DNA from: Ovis canadensis
Taxonomy: Eukaryota; Chordata; Mammalia; Artiodactyla; Bovidae
Direction of reading: 5' to 3'
Length of the DNA stretch: 64,000 nt
Assembly (NCBI RefSeq): GCF_042477335.2
Contig: NC_091247.1
Span: 8,144,501-8,208,500, forward strand
In this document: positions 1-43,602 of the stretch, piece after piece
Position numbering within the stretch: the first letter of the stretch is position 1
Layout: every line of letters starts with the position of its first letter
Made by a program: the position numbers and the translations under genes
Notes under the pieces: generated by a model
What the model saw: only the letters and a program-made list of their open reading frames with translations
What the model was told of the DNA's origin: nothing
Databases searched by the model: none

Positions 1-299
1 GGACTTGACGGGATGGACGGTAGGACAGGAGTCTATAGAGAGAAACGACTCTGGGAACAAGGAGGGGCTGTGGGGTCCCTGCTCTCCTGGTTTCAGCAGA
101 TGATGGGCACGCTGGTCCACCGAGGTTGCCCTCCAGAGGCTGGACAGCCAGCCAGTGAGCTGATCACTATGTGCTGGGGCCTCCCTGTCAGGGAGTGATG
201 GGCCAACTGCCTCAGACCCCCCAGGAGAGTTTAATTTTCTAATTTTTTTAAAAACATAGAAATAATTCATGGTCTTTATATTAGCACACGTTCAAATAA
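1..299. other. Unique intergenic DNA, nothing recognised
   Basis: No repeat or coding similarity recognised; an AT-rich patch starts near 232. Confidence 0.5.
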
Positions 300-391
300 G
301 GTTGGTGATGGACAGGGAGGCCTGGCATGCTGCAGTCCATGGGGTGGCAAAGTCAGGCATGACTGAGCGACTGAACTGAACAGATGAGGCG
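300..391 (+). mobile_element. BovB LINE 3' end fragment
   Basis: About 90 bp matching the BovB 3' end, from GTGATGGACAGGGAGGCC to the terminal GACTGAGCGACTGAACTGAA. Strongly 5'-truncated. Confidence 0.85.
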
Positions 392-820
392 GCACCAACC
401 TTAAGCCCTCCAGAGGCAGACCGCGCCACGTGGGGAGGTAGCGGCCCCAGCTTCTGCAGCGCTGCCTGCTACCTGCTTGGTTTGGTTCCCGTTGTGAGCA
501 TCTGCCCTTGTAACACTGGCTGGGTCTTCGAGTCTGCGGAGTGCTCCTGTGGGAGGAAGGAGGGAAGCTGAGGCCTGAGGTCACACCCCTGAGGGATGAG
601 GAGCCACGGGAGCCGCCTCTGAGGGGCCAACAGCTGTTCGGGTCTCCAGAGTCACCGCTGGCCGGGATGCTGCTCCCCCGTCACTGATCGGCTTTTAAGT
701 CCCCAAGGGGCCTGTGATGGCCCTAGAGCCTCCCGCAGCAGGGCAGGAACTAGGCCAGGGGCGCCATGATGCGCTGGGGGAGGCCTTCATATATCCCTTC
801 CCCTCCCCGCTTTCCTTCTC
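392..820. other. Unique intergenic DNA
   Basis: GC-rich, no recognisable element between two BovB fragments. Short open frames here have no familiar protein signature. Confidence 0.5.
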
Positions 821-1507
821 TTCAGTTCAGTTCAGTTCAGTTGCTCAGTCGTGTCCGACTCTTTGCGACCCCATGAATCTCAGCACGCCAGGCCTCCCTG
901 TCCATCACCATCTCCCGGAGTTCACTCAGACTCACGTCCATCGAGTCAGTGATGCCATCCAGCCCTCTCATCCTCTGTCGTCCCCTTCTCCTCCTGGCCC
1001 CAATCCCTCCCAGCATCAGAGTCTTTTCCAATGAGTCAGCTCTTCACATGAGGTGGCCAAAGTACTGGAGCTTCAGCTTTAGCATCATTCCTTCCCAAGA
1101 AATCCCAGGGTTGATCTCCTTCAGAATGGACTGGTTGGATCTCCTTGCAGTCCAAGGGACTCTCAAGAGTCTTCAACACCACAGTTCAAAAGCATCAATT
1201 CTTTGGCGCTCAGCCTTCTTCACAGTCCAACTCTCACGGTCCATATATGACCACAGGAAAAACCATAGCCTTGACTAGATGGACCTTAGTTGGCAAAGTA
1301 ATGTCTCTGCTTTTGAATATACTATCTAGATTGGTCATAACTTTTCTTCCAAGGAGTAAGCGTCTTTTAATTTCATGGCTGCAGTCACCATCTACAGTGA
1401 TTTTGGAGCCCCCCAAAATAAAGTCTGACACTGTTTCTACTGTTTCCCCATCTATTTCCTGTGAAGTGATGGGACCAGATGCCATGATCTTTGTTTTCTG
1501 AATGTTG
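821..1507 (-). mobile_element. BovB LINE, 3' part (C-terminal RT region to 3' end)
   Basis: Minus-strand BovB starting at its terminal TTCAG repeats and reading back into the reverse transcriptase C-terminus (M-T-N-L-D-S-I-F-K-S-R-D-I-T-L and M-A-S-G-P-I-T-S). The frame is broken in places. It abuts a plus-strand BovB 5' segment at 1,508. Confidence 0.93.
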
Positions 1508-1999
1508 GTCATGGTAAGAGGTCTGACAGAATGTGGTCCACTGGAGAAGGGAATGGCGAGCCACTTCAGTATTCTTGCCTTGAGAACCCCATGAACAGGA
1601 AAAGGCAAAATGATAGGATACCAAAAGAGGAACTCCCCAGGTCATTAGGTGCCCAACATGCTACTGGAGATCAGTGGAGAAATAACTCCAGAAAGAATGA
1701 AGGGATGGAGCCAAAGCAAAAACAATACCCAGATGTGGATGTGACTGGTGATAGAAGCAAGATCCGATGCTGTAAAGAGCAATATTGCATAGGAACTTGG
1801 AATGTCAGGTCCATGAATCAGGGCAAATTGGAAGTGGTCAAACAAGAGATGGCAAGGGTGAACGTCGACATTCTAGCAATCAGCGAACTAAAATGGACTG
1901 GAATGGGTGAATTTAACTCAGATGACCATTATATGTACTACTGCGGGCAGGAATCCCTCAGAAGAAATGGAGTAGCCATCATGGTCAACAAAAGAGTCC
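1508..1999 (+). mobile_element. BovB LINE, 5' part (AP-endonuclease N-terminus), inverted
   Basis: Plus-strand BovB upstream sequence and the start of the endonuclease domain, with I-G-T-W-N-V-R-S-M-N-Q-G-K-L-E-V and L-K-W-T-G-M-G-E-F-N. An open frame covers all of it. Opposite in orientation to the adjoining 3' part. Confidence 0.9.
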
Positions 2000-2876
2000 T
2001 CTTCACAGATGGCCTTTTCCACGTCACCCGCCCGGAGTTACTTGGTACTTTCCCAGCTGTTCAAGGAGGCTGGCTGGCCTTTCTCTGTCTCAATCGCAGA
2101 ATCACCAAAGGAAGCGTTGGATGTGACCTGCTTGGGATAAGACGGCCACCTTCAGTCCATGATGCTGTGGCCCAAGGAGGGTCTCAAGTCTTACAGCCCC
2201 ACCCTGTGCTCCCTACCTTTTCTGCTCCTCCTTCTGTATCCAGTGATTGAGTCTCCCAGCCTTGGCGTCCTCGGGAGGCCTGGCCTAGTTAAGGAGACCC
2301 CGTGGTGCAGGCCAGACCCCAGCTGCTCATCGCCACCCCTCTCCTCGTGTTCACAGAGATGTTTTTTTCTGATCTTGCGTTTCTCAGAGGGAAGATACGG
2401 TTAATGACAAAGCAGCCATCCTTCGGATACAAGCCTGACTCCTCACTGGGGTTCATCTCTGAGGTTGCTGCAGGCAGAGAGCCTGTCCATACCCTCCTAT
2501 CCTCACCCACCTCCACTAAATGGTCACCTTGTTGAAAAGTCCTTGGACTTTTAGAACCACTGATTAGAAGTTCCCTGTGACAGGGACTTCCCTGTAACCG
2601 GGACTTCGCTGTGACGGGGGCTGGATAATGGCCAGTCAACGCAAGGCCACCAATGCAAGAGGCCCCGAGTCCTGCTTCTGTCAGAGTATTCCCCCCAGAG
2701 GTGCCAACCTTGCCTCAGTCACCTTTTCCCATAATCACCAGAGGGCCGTGAGAGGATGCAGTCTAGAGGAGCAGGTCACAAGGCCTGGTGCTGCCACCTT
2801 GTGGCCAATTCTGGGGTTGCATCTTTGGGCCATCTTCCTTCTGCAAGGACTCTTACTTGCCCAACTGTAAAACGGG
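2000..2876. other. Unique intergenic DNA
   Basis: Nothing recognised except the small tandem repeat at 2,570-2,620. Confidence 0.5.
2570..2620. repeat. Short tandem repeat, three copies of a 17-bp unit
   Basis: Three consecutive units of the form TTCCCTGTGACAGGGAC, the third diverged. The first unit contains a near-perfect palindrome (TCCCTGT-G-ACAGGGA). Confidence 0.7.
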
Positions 2877-3090
2877 CTTCCTGGGTAGCTCAGACGGTAA
2901 AGAATCTGCCTGCAATGCAGGAGACCTGGGTTTGACCCCTGGGTAGGGAAGATTCCCTGGAGAAGGGCATGGCAACTCACTCCAGTATTCATGCTGGGAG
3001 AATTCCATGGACAGAGGAGCCTGGTGGGCTGCGGTCCGCGGGGTCACAAAGAGTCGGACAGGACTGAGCGACTAACACAACACAACAAAA
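2877..3090 (+). mobile_element. Bov-tA SINE
   Basis: Starts with the tRNA-Glu-like head (CTTCCTGGGTAGCTCAGACG), then the Bov-A body ending at GACTGAGCGACTAACAC and a short CACAACAA tail. Confidence 0.93.
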
Positions 3091-3514
3091 GTGGAGTTAA
3101 TATGCAAGGGTCTGAAGATGAATGGGTAGGGAGAATCACGCGTCTCGGGTAAGAACTGCAAGCCAGGAACCCTTGCCCCATTTTGGTCTAGCTCAGGTCA
3201 TGGCGAGTGCCCTGTAGCGGTGGTGGCAGCAGCAGGTTTGAGGTGGGAACTCTGTGGCCTTGGGCAAGCCCTTGGAGGTCAATTACCCTTCATGAGGTTG
3301 TTGTAATCGTGGATGGGAAGGTTGCACAAAGTTGATGTGCCCTGTTGATGGGTGAGGGATATTTTTCTGCAGCCGGTGAGGTTTGCTGTTTCTTCTCAGA
3401 GCACACTCCAGCTATGTTTCCATCTGGGCTGCAGTTCACAGCTGAGAGCTACTGTTTCCAGACAAGAGCTCCAGGAAGTAAGAAGGGGAGAGTCGTGAGA
3501 CTGTGCAGATCGTG

Positions 3515-3548
3515 AGACTGTGCAGATCAGGAGGGCTCCCCAGGGAGA
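3515..3548. repeat. 17-bp direct duplication
   Basis: GTGAGACTGTGCAGATC occurs twice in immediate succession. A recent-looking local duplication in otherwise unique DNA. Confidence 0.6.
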
Positions 3549-3755
3549 GAGAGCCACAGCAGAGGCTTTAAACATTAGGATTCTGGGTTGCTTTTTTTTG
3601 TTAGATTGTTAAATTTTAAAATTTCATTTTTATTATACAAATAACCGTGTATTGTGCATAAACAGATCTTGCAGAGAAGCAAAAATACGATACCAATTAT
3701 TTATAGACCCATCACTGAGATTTAAAATTTTAAAAAACAATTTAAAAAATTCTGG

Positions 3756-3960
3756 GGGCTTCCTTGGTGGTCCAGTGGCTAAGACTCCTCACTCCCAATT
3801 AGGGAGGCCCAGGTTCAATCCCTGGTCAGGGAACTAGATCCCACATGCTGCAACTAAGAGTTCAAAGATCCTGCATGCCACAGTGAAGATCCTGTGTGCT
3901 GTAACTAAGACACAGCAAAGCCAAATAAATAAATATTTTAAAAATAAATACAATAAGAAA
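3756..3960 (+). mobile_element. CHR-type tRNA-Glu SINE
   Basis: Head GGCTTCCTTGGTGGTCCAGT, box-B-like GGTTCAATCCCTGG, then the CHR body with GATCCCACATGCTGCAAC and an A/T-rich tail of AAATA repeats. Confidence 0.9.
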
Positions 3961-4104
3961 AACTTAAAAACATTCTTTTTGGAGAATAGCCTTCTAGTTA
4001 TATTTTTGTAGGCTGCATTTACTATGTGTATATATAGAGATATAAAATATCTTACATTTTTACATATAATTTATATTTTACACATAAGTATTTATATGTA
4101 AATG

Positions 4105-4453
4105 TTGGAGAAGATTCTTGAGAATCCCTTTGACTGCAAGGAGATCAAACCAGTCAATCCTAAAGGAAATCAAGCCTGTATATTCATTGGAAGGACTGAT
4201 GCTGACGGTGAAGCTCCAATATTTTGACCACATGATGTGCAGGGTCAACTCATTAGAAAATACCCTGATGCTGGGAAAGATTGAAGTCAGGAAGAGAAGG
4301 GGATGATAGAGGATGAGATGGTTGGATGGCATCATCGACTCGATGGACATGAGTGCATAAGCTCCGGGAGATGGTGAAGGACAGGAAAGCCTGGCATGTT
4401 GCAGTCAATCAATAGGGTCGCAGATTGGACACAACTGAGCAACTGAACAACAA
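4105..4453 (+). mobile_element. BovB LINE 3' fragment
   Basis: Plus-strand 3' end of BovB, starting in the RT C-terminus and ending at CAACTGAGCAACTGAACAAC. More diverged than the 821-1,507 copy. Confidence 0.9.
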
Positions 4454-4477
4454 CAGATGTACCCCACAGTTAGTGGT

Positions 4478-4680
4478 GGTTTGGTTGCTCAGTCGTGTCT
4501 GACTCTTGTGACCCCATAGACTGCAGCCCGCCAGGCTCCTCTGTCCATGGGATTCTCCAGGCAAGAATACTAGAGTGGGTTGCCATTTCCTTCTCCAGGG
4601 GATCTTCCCAACCCAGGAATCAAACCTGGGTCTCCTGCCTTGCAGGATTTCTTTACTGACTGAGCTACAAAGGAAAACCC
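4478..4680 (-). mobile_element. Bov-tA SINE
   Basis: Minus-strand copy from TTGCTCAGTCGTGTCTGACTC to the tRNA head complement ACTGAGCTACAAAGGAAAACC, diverged at the head. Confidence 0.9.
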
Positions 4681-4709
4681 TCCAACAGTTAAATGGGGCC
4701 TATTTTGTG

Positions 4710-4925
4710 GGCCCCACAACTGTGTAAAGCACTGTTTTAAGCACTTTACATAGCCTTTCGATATCTCTCTGAGGTAAGTACAAGTATTCCCATTTTAGAG
4801 ATAAAGAAACTGAGGCATCAGATTAAGTGAATTGCTTAGTGTCACACAGTAAATAGCACAGGAAGGATTTGAACCTAGATTTCCTGGGCCCAGAAACAGT
4901 GACCTTAATCAGTATATTATAATAT
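4710..4925 (-). mobile_element. MIR SINE
   Basis: Reads as MIR complement: AAAGCACTG, AGATAAAGAAACTGAGGCA, GTCACACAGTAAATAG, GGATTTGAACCTAGA. Confidence 0.85.
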
Positions 4926-5137
4926 TCCTCTCTCTAGAAATATTTTTTTTAAATAAAAATTCAGATCACAATGTATTCCAGATCAGCAACCGTTCTCCCT
5001 CACTGTTTCTAATGACGGCTCCACTGTATGCCACTGCTGCCTAACTTATTTAACCAGTTGGATTGGAAGGATTTGGACTGACAGAAGCATCTAACAGAGA
5101 ACAGGGCTGATAGTCGGGCGGGGGGTGGGGATGGTGC

Positions 5138-5597
5138 GGTGGGCTAAATAATGACCCCCAAATATATCCAGGACCTAATCCCTGAAAGCTGGGAGCATTA
5201 CCTTATGTGGCAAAGAGACTCTGTTGATGTGATTAAATTAATGATTTTGAGATGGAGAGATTTTCCTGGATTATCCAGCTGCGCCCTAAATGTAATCACA
5301 GTCTGCTTATAAGATGGAGGCAGAGGGAGCTTTGACTAAAGAGATGTGAGAACAGAAGTGAGAGGCTGGAATGACGCCAGGAAGAGGTCACAAGCCAAGG
5401 AGAGCAGCCGGTCTCCAGAGGCCGGAAGAGGCAAGAAATGAATTCTCCTTGAGAGCCTCCGGAAGGAAGCAGCCCTGTGGGACACCTAGATTTCAGCCCA
5501 TTGAGGTTGATTTTGGACTTCCGGCCTCTAGATCTATCGGGAATGAATATGTGCTGTCTTGGGGCGCCACGTTTATGGCGATCTGTAACAGCGGCCT
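5138..5597 (+). mobile_element. MaLR-type solo LTR (MLT1-like)
   Basis: Ancient ERVL-MaLR LTR fossil resembling MLT1-group LTRs, from a CTAAATAATGACCCCCAAA-like start to TGTAACAGCGGCC. Highly diverged, old (pre-ruminant). A BovB begins at its right end. The exact subfamily is not certain. Confidence 0.6.
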
Positions 5598-6192
5598 TTT
5601 GTTGCTCAGTTGCTGTGTCCAACACTCTGCACCCTACAGACTGTAGCACACCAAGCTCCTCTGTCCTTTAATATCTTCCAGAGTTTGCTTAAATTCACAT
5701 CCATTGAGTTGGTGATGCCATCTAACCATCTCATCCTCTGCCTCCCCCTTCTCCTTTTGCCTTCAATCTTTCCCAGCATCAGGGTCTTTTCCAGTGAGTT
5801 GGCTGTTTGCATCAGGTGGCCCAAATATTGGAGCCTCAGCATCAGTCCTTCCAGTAAATATTCAGGGTTGATTCCCGCTAGGATTGAGTGGTTTGATCTC
5901 CTTGCAGTCCAGGGGACTCTCAAGAGTCTTCTCCAGCACCACAATTGGAAAGTATTAATTTTTTGACACTCAGCCTTCTTTAAGGTCTAACTCCCACATT
6001 GGTACATGACTTCTGGAAAAACCATAGTATTGACTATTTGGACTTTTGTCAGCAAAGTGATGTCTCTGCTTTTGAATACGCTGTCTAGATTTGACTAGCT
6101 TTTCTTCCAAGGAGGAGGTGTCTTATTAATTTCCTGGTTGTACTCACTGTTTGCAGTGATTTCGGAGCCTAGGAAAATAAAATCTGTCATTA
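5598..6192 (-). mobile_element. BovB LINE 3' part
   Basis: Minus-strand BovB from the GACTGAGCAAC-like 3' end back through the RT C-terminus. Diverged, with several gaps relative to the copy at 821-1,507. Confidence 0.9.
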
Positions 6193-6994
6193 GGACACTA
6201 ATACGAACAGTACAGTCAAGGAAGACTAAACCTTACTACAGTATAGTCAGGGAAGAGAACTGGTTACAGGGAGCCAAGTGCCAGAGGCAAGTCCCTGGCT
6301 CTGTGTCAGTGTATTCTCAATGAACTGTATTCCCAGCAATCAATAAATGGACACACATTAAAAAAAAAAGAAATGCAGGGTAGGGGTTGGGCTCTTTGGT
6401 GCAGTCAGGGGCCCCCACCAAACTGGCGGGTGTGGGTGGAGCCAGCTCAGGGCCTTCACAGCTTCTGTGGAGATAGTCATTCCTCCGGGGCCACAGGGAC
6501 CATGCTTAATGGTGATGGCAAAAGGCCCAGAGAGACCATTCCTTGGCACCTCCCTTCCCCCTTCTCCAGTGCCAACCTTTGTGTTATGGAAACTCAGAGT
6601 TGGAGAGGCCTGGGGGCCTAGGGCAGCCCTCTGGCCCACCTCTGGCCTCAGTCTCCTCATTCCTGGTTCCTCCCTGCCCTCCTGCATCGCTGCCCTCCCA
6701 CTGGCCTTCTTCCCACCCAGCACTGGCAGCCTCTCCAGCCCCTCTGGCCGGGCCTCGCTGGTCTGCTCCTGCTTCCTCGCTGGCCCTGGGCAGCAGAGAC
6801 CAAGGTCCATGCTTGGGCAGTGGGGCCTGGCATGCAGGCTGCCCCTCCTCTCACCCTTCCCCTACATTCCAGTCCACTGGGACTGATGAGATGGGGCCTG
6901 GGGGCAGCCTGGCCGTGAACCAAGGAGGAGAACTGGGCTTGGGGCTTCAGTCAGCAAAGCTGTTTTGAATCTTGGTTCAACCTATGCCCTTTAA
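6193..6994. other. Unique GC-rich intergenic DNA
   Basis: An A-rich tail-like run at 6,360-6,371 precedes a C/T-rich block with overlapping open frames in several phases, which reflects base composition rather than coding. No known protein seen. Confidence 0.5.
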
Positions 6995-7128
6995 AAAGAA
7001 AAAGAATATGTATGTTTTAGCTGAGTCGTGGTTTGCAGGATCTTTGTTTCCCGACCAGGGATTGAACCCTGGGCCCTCCACATTGAGAGCGCAGGGCCCT
7101 AACCCCTGGACCTCCAGGGAATTCCCAA
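6995..7128 (-). mobile_element. CHR-type SINE
   Basis: Complement of the CHR head: CAGGATCTTTGTTTCCCGAC, CAGGGATTGAACCC, GACCTCCAGGGAATTCCC. Confidence 0.85.
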
Positions 7129-7189
7129 CATTTGCCCTTTGGATGAATCTGGCGTTCCACCTGGCCCTGAGCTGAAAGGCAAATACCTT

Positions 7190-7292
7190 GCCCATCTTCC
7201 TCATGAGGAAACTGAGGCTCAGAGAGGCATGAAACTTGCCTGAGATCACACTGCCAGGTACCAGGATTCAAGCACAGCCCTGCCTCACTTTC
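7190..7292 (-). mobile_element. MIR SINE fragment
   Basis: GAGGAAACTGAGGCTCAGAG followed by GATCACACTGCCAGG and GGATTCAAGCACAG, the MIR core in reverse. Confidence 0.8.
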
Positions 7293-8179
7293 CCCCAGCT
7301 CTCTGGGGCCTCCTGGCAGGGAGAGTGGCCAGGGACCAGGTGTCACCTACCTGAGGTCAGGCAAGGAGCCCCTGCCCCTCAGTGAAGCTCCCCTCAGGTG
7401 AGTCGTGGAGTGGGTCCAAGGCTGCCAGGCCTCGTGTGGGGGCAGGGCCAGCCGTATCTTCACCCCCAAGCACACAGCCAGAGTGGGTCACTCTGATCTG
7501 CTTCAAGGTCTTGTCACCTGTTCCCAGGGAGGCCCTGGGCAAGCCCCTGCCCCTTCCAGGGTCTTAGTTTCCACCTTTGTAAAATGGGGACATGGCGGCA
7601 GCAGCCCTTGTCCCCTGTGTGCACAGAGCTGCAGCTCAGCTATGGCACTCCCGGGACTGAGATGAAAGGGTCTCGCTCCAGGAAGGAAGTGCCCAGAACA
7701 TGGGCCAGGTCCCCCCACCCTCCCACCCCAGCCCCCAAAGCCAGAGATCCCAGACCTCCTCAGCGGGGGCCGGGGTGGGGGTGGTGGGGGGGAGGCAGGG
7801 GAGGAGTGGAATGAAAAAGCATTTAGGGGAAATTACTCCGTGTTTGGAATCCAGGATAGGGCTGGGGCACTGCAAGTGTTTAAGGACCGGCCTTTTCCGT
7901 TTCCTGTCTCGTTTCAACGTCCCAACAGCCCTCCCAAGGCGCGTGTGGAGGTCAGAGTTCTGGAGTGTGTCTCACTGGGCTAAAGTCAAGGTCATCCTCA
8001 AGGCAGCGTTCCTTCTGGAGGTTTTCTGGGAGGCTTGACCTTGCCTTTTCCAGTTTCTAGAGGCCACAGGAATCTTTGACTCAGGGCTCCTTCCTCCATC
8101 TTCAAAGCAAGCAGCCCCGGGCTGAGTCCTTTGTCCAATCTCCCTGGCTCTCTCCCTGCCTTCCCCTCCCACAAGGAAG
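7293..8179. other. Unique intergenic DNA
   Basis: No repeat recognised; a G-rich run (GGGGTGGGGGTGGTGGGGGG) lies near 7,771-7,792 and could form a G-quadruplex on the plus strand. Confidence 0.5.
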
Positions 8180-8375
8180 CATCTTGTGATCTTGGGTCCA
8201 CTTGGATAATCCAGGCTACTCTCTCTCCCTGTTTGAAAGTCAGCTGATTGGCAAACCTAATTCCATCTGTTACCTTAATTAGCCTTTGTTTGCCTTGCCA
8301 CCTAATGCACTGGTTCTGGGGATTAGGACGTGCATGTCTTTGGGAGGGGATGTAATTCTGCCTCCCACACGACAG
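8180..8375 (-). mobile_element. MaLR-type LTR fragment
   Basis: Minus-strand fragment of the same ancient MaLR-like LTR family as 5,138-5,597: GGATAATCCAGGCTACTCTC, GGGGATTAGGACGTG, GATGTAATTCTGCCTCCCAC. Old and diverged. Confidence 0.55.
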
Positions 8376-8604
8376 CACATGTGCATGGATTTTATCCAAT
8401 GACGAACTACTTGTTAGGCCTGTAGTGGGTGCTGGACACCTACTGGGACCAGCATATGAGAAAGTTGATCCTCTAGTTGGTGGTGAGTACGAGGGAGAGA
8501 AACAAATGGGGAGGGGAATGAACTGTGCTGTGGAGGGAACAGGGCTGCCCCTGTAAGGTGGCCAAGGAAAGCCTCTGTAAGAAGGTGACATGTGATTAAA
8601 GACT

Positions 8605-8735
8605 GGATGGAGGAGACTCCCCTGGTCCAGACTGTGCTCTCAAAGCAAGGGCACTGGGTTCGATTCCTGGTCAGGGAACTAGCTCTCACATGCCGCAACT
8701 AAGACCTGGGGCAGCCAACTAAATAATTAAGATTG
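8605..8735 (+). mobile_element. CHR-type SINE, diverged
   Basis: CTCCCCTGGTCCAGACTG head, GGGTTCGATTCCTGGTCAGG box B and CTCACATGCCGCAACTAAG body. Confidence 0.75.
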
Positions 8736-8984
8736 GAAGGAGGGAGGAAGGAACAAGGAGGCAACCTCAGGAAGGTTGGCTTGGTGACCAACATTGTCAC
8801 CTGCCTCCCAAAACGAACTTCTGTGCTGGAGGAGCCGCTCTCCCAGTGAGTGGGATGGAGCACCTGGGAACTGGGACCCGTCTACCATCCCAAGGAGAAG
8901 CCTGGATGGGGCGGCCAGGTGGGGGCGCCCAGCGGTTGGGAAATGGTTTATCCCCGTTGCCCTGGTAACAAGGTGACAGTGGCG

Positions 8985-9362
8985 TGTTACTTTCCTAGCT
9001 GTAACAAACCACCCAGAGCTTGGATGGCAGAAAACAATGGAATGGAATTCTCTCAGTGCAGGAGGCCAGAAGCCAGAAACCCCCGGCGGCAGGTTTGGCT
9101 CCTTCCGGAGGGTCTGAGGCGGAAAGCGTGGCCGCCTCTCCCCTCGCCTCAGGCGGCTGCCCGCAACCCTTGGGGTCTGAGTGTGCATTCATCACGCCCT
9201 TCACTCACGTGGCGCTCTCTTCCGCGTCGATTTCCCTCTTCTTCAGTCCTTGGACTTAGGGCCCACCCCATCGTGAGTTGATCACTTCTGTAAAAACCCT
9301 GTCTCCAAATTAAGCGACGTCTTAAGTTCCCAAAGGACATAAATTTGGGGGGTGTGGAGTGG
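8985..9362 (-). mobile_element. MaLR LTR (MLT1 group)
   Basis: Reverse of an MLT1-type LTR fossil: CTAGCTGTAACAAACCACCC, then GTCCTTGGACTTAGGGCCCA, then CATAAATTTGGGGGGTGTGG. Ancient, shared by placental mammals. Confidence 0.7.
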
Positions 9363-9969
9363 TCCCTGTTGAACCCAGCACAAGTGGCATACGCATTTCA
9401 CATACTCTTGTGTCCCCTTACAGCCTCTGAAAGCCAGAGCTCCCTGGCACGTTCTCTAAGTTGCTTCATAGTACACTGCCCCACCCCACCCCTACCAGTG
9501 GCACCCAGGGCTTGTTAGGGGACTGGGGTGTGGAGTTATTTAATGAACACTTCTTTGCACTGGGCACGGTCTTAGATGCTGGAGGTACGGCTACCAACAT
9601 TCCATTTCCACAAAGCAAAAAAGAGTGTTGGGGGGCCCTCCAGAGGGACGGAGAGGGACCAACTCTGCAGCTGGAGAGGGCCAGCCTGCAAGTTTGAGAG
9701 GAAGAGGAGTCAGGAGGGGCTTCTAGCAGCATTGAGGGATCAGCTCTGCCCTGGATAGTCTGGACCAGGTGAGGGCCGAGGAAGGACCCCCGGATGCAGG
9801 AACTCCCGGGGCACTGGCGACCGGTCAGAGCACCCCAAAGCCAACAAACACCCATTCTAAGGAGAGGGTGCCTTGAGAAGCCTGGAAGGGGGAGCTGCTC
9901 TGAGTGAGGGGAGGGCAAAGTTTTCTCATGTCCTCTGAAGAGACAAATGGATTTGTACTCTTAACACGT
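9363..9969. other. Unique intergenic DNA downstream of SLC25A25
   Basis: No recognised element before the Bov-tA that lies beyond the SLC25A25 3' end. Confidence 0.5.
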
Positions 9970-10181
9970 GGGCTTCCCTGGTGGCTCAGCGGTAAAGAAT
10001 CCACCTGCCAGGGCAGGAGATGCGGGTTCGATCCCCGGTCCAGGAAGATCCCCTGAAGGAAATGCGAACCCATTCCAGTATTCTTGCCTGGAGAATCCCA
10101 TGGACAAAGGAGCCTGGTGGGCTACAGCCCACGGGGTCACAGAGAGTCGGACACGACTGAAGGGACTTGAGTGACACAACA
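9970..10181 (+). mobile_element. Bov-tA SINE
   Basis: Complete-looking copy from GGCTTCCCTGGTGGCTCAGC to GAGTCGGACACGACTGAAGG, just beyond the SLC25A25 poly(A) signal. Confidence 0.95.
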
Positions 10182-10244
10182 TTCTAACGAGGAAACAGCC
10201 CTGTGCCACCCAAGCCCAGGTCAGCAAAACCATGACTCTGTCAT

Positions 10245-43602
<33,358 letters not shown>

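Noticed and set aside
1531-2250. A 239-codon open frame that looks gene-like
   Set aside because: Its first part is the BovB endonuclease N-terminus (I-G-T-W-N-V-R-S-M-N) and it then runs into unique DNA. It is LINE debris, not a host gene.
6467-6968. Overlapping open frames of about 140 codons
   Set aside because: GC/C-rich composition leaves several phases open at once. No start context, splice structure or recognised domain.
1-9969. PTGES2, the expected neighbour downstream of SLC25A25 in human
   Set aside because: No exon resembling it could be read; it probably lies beyond the window's left edge.
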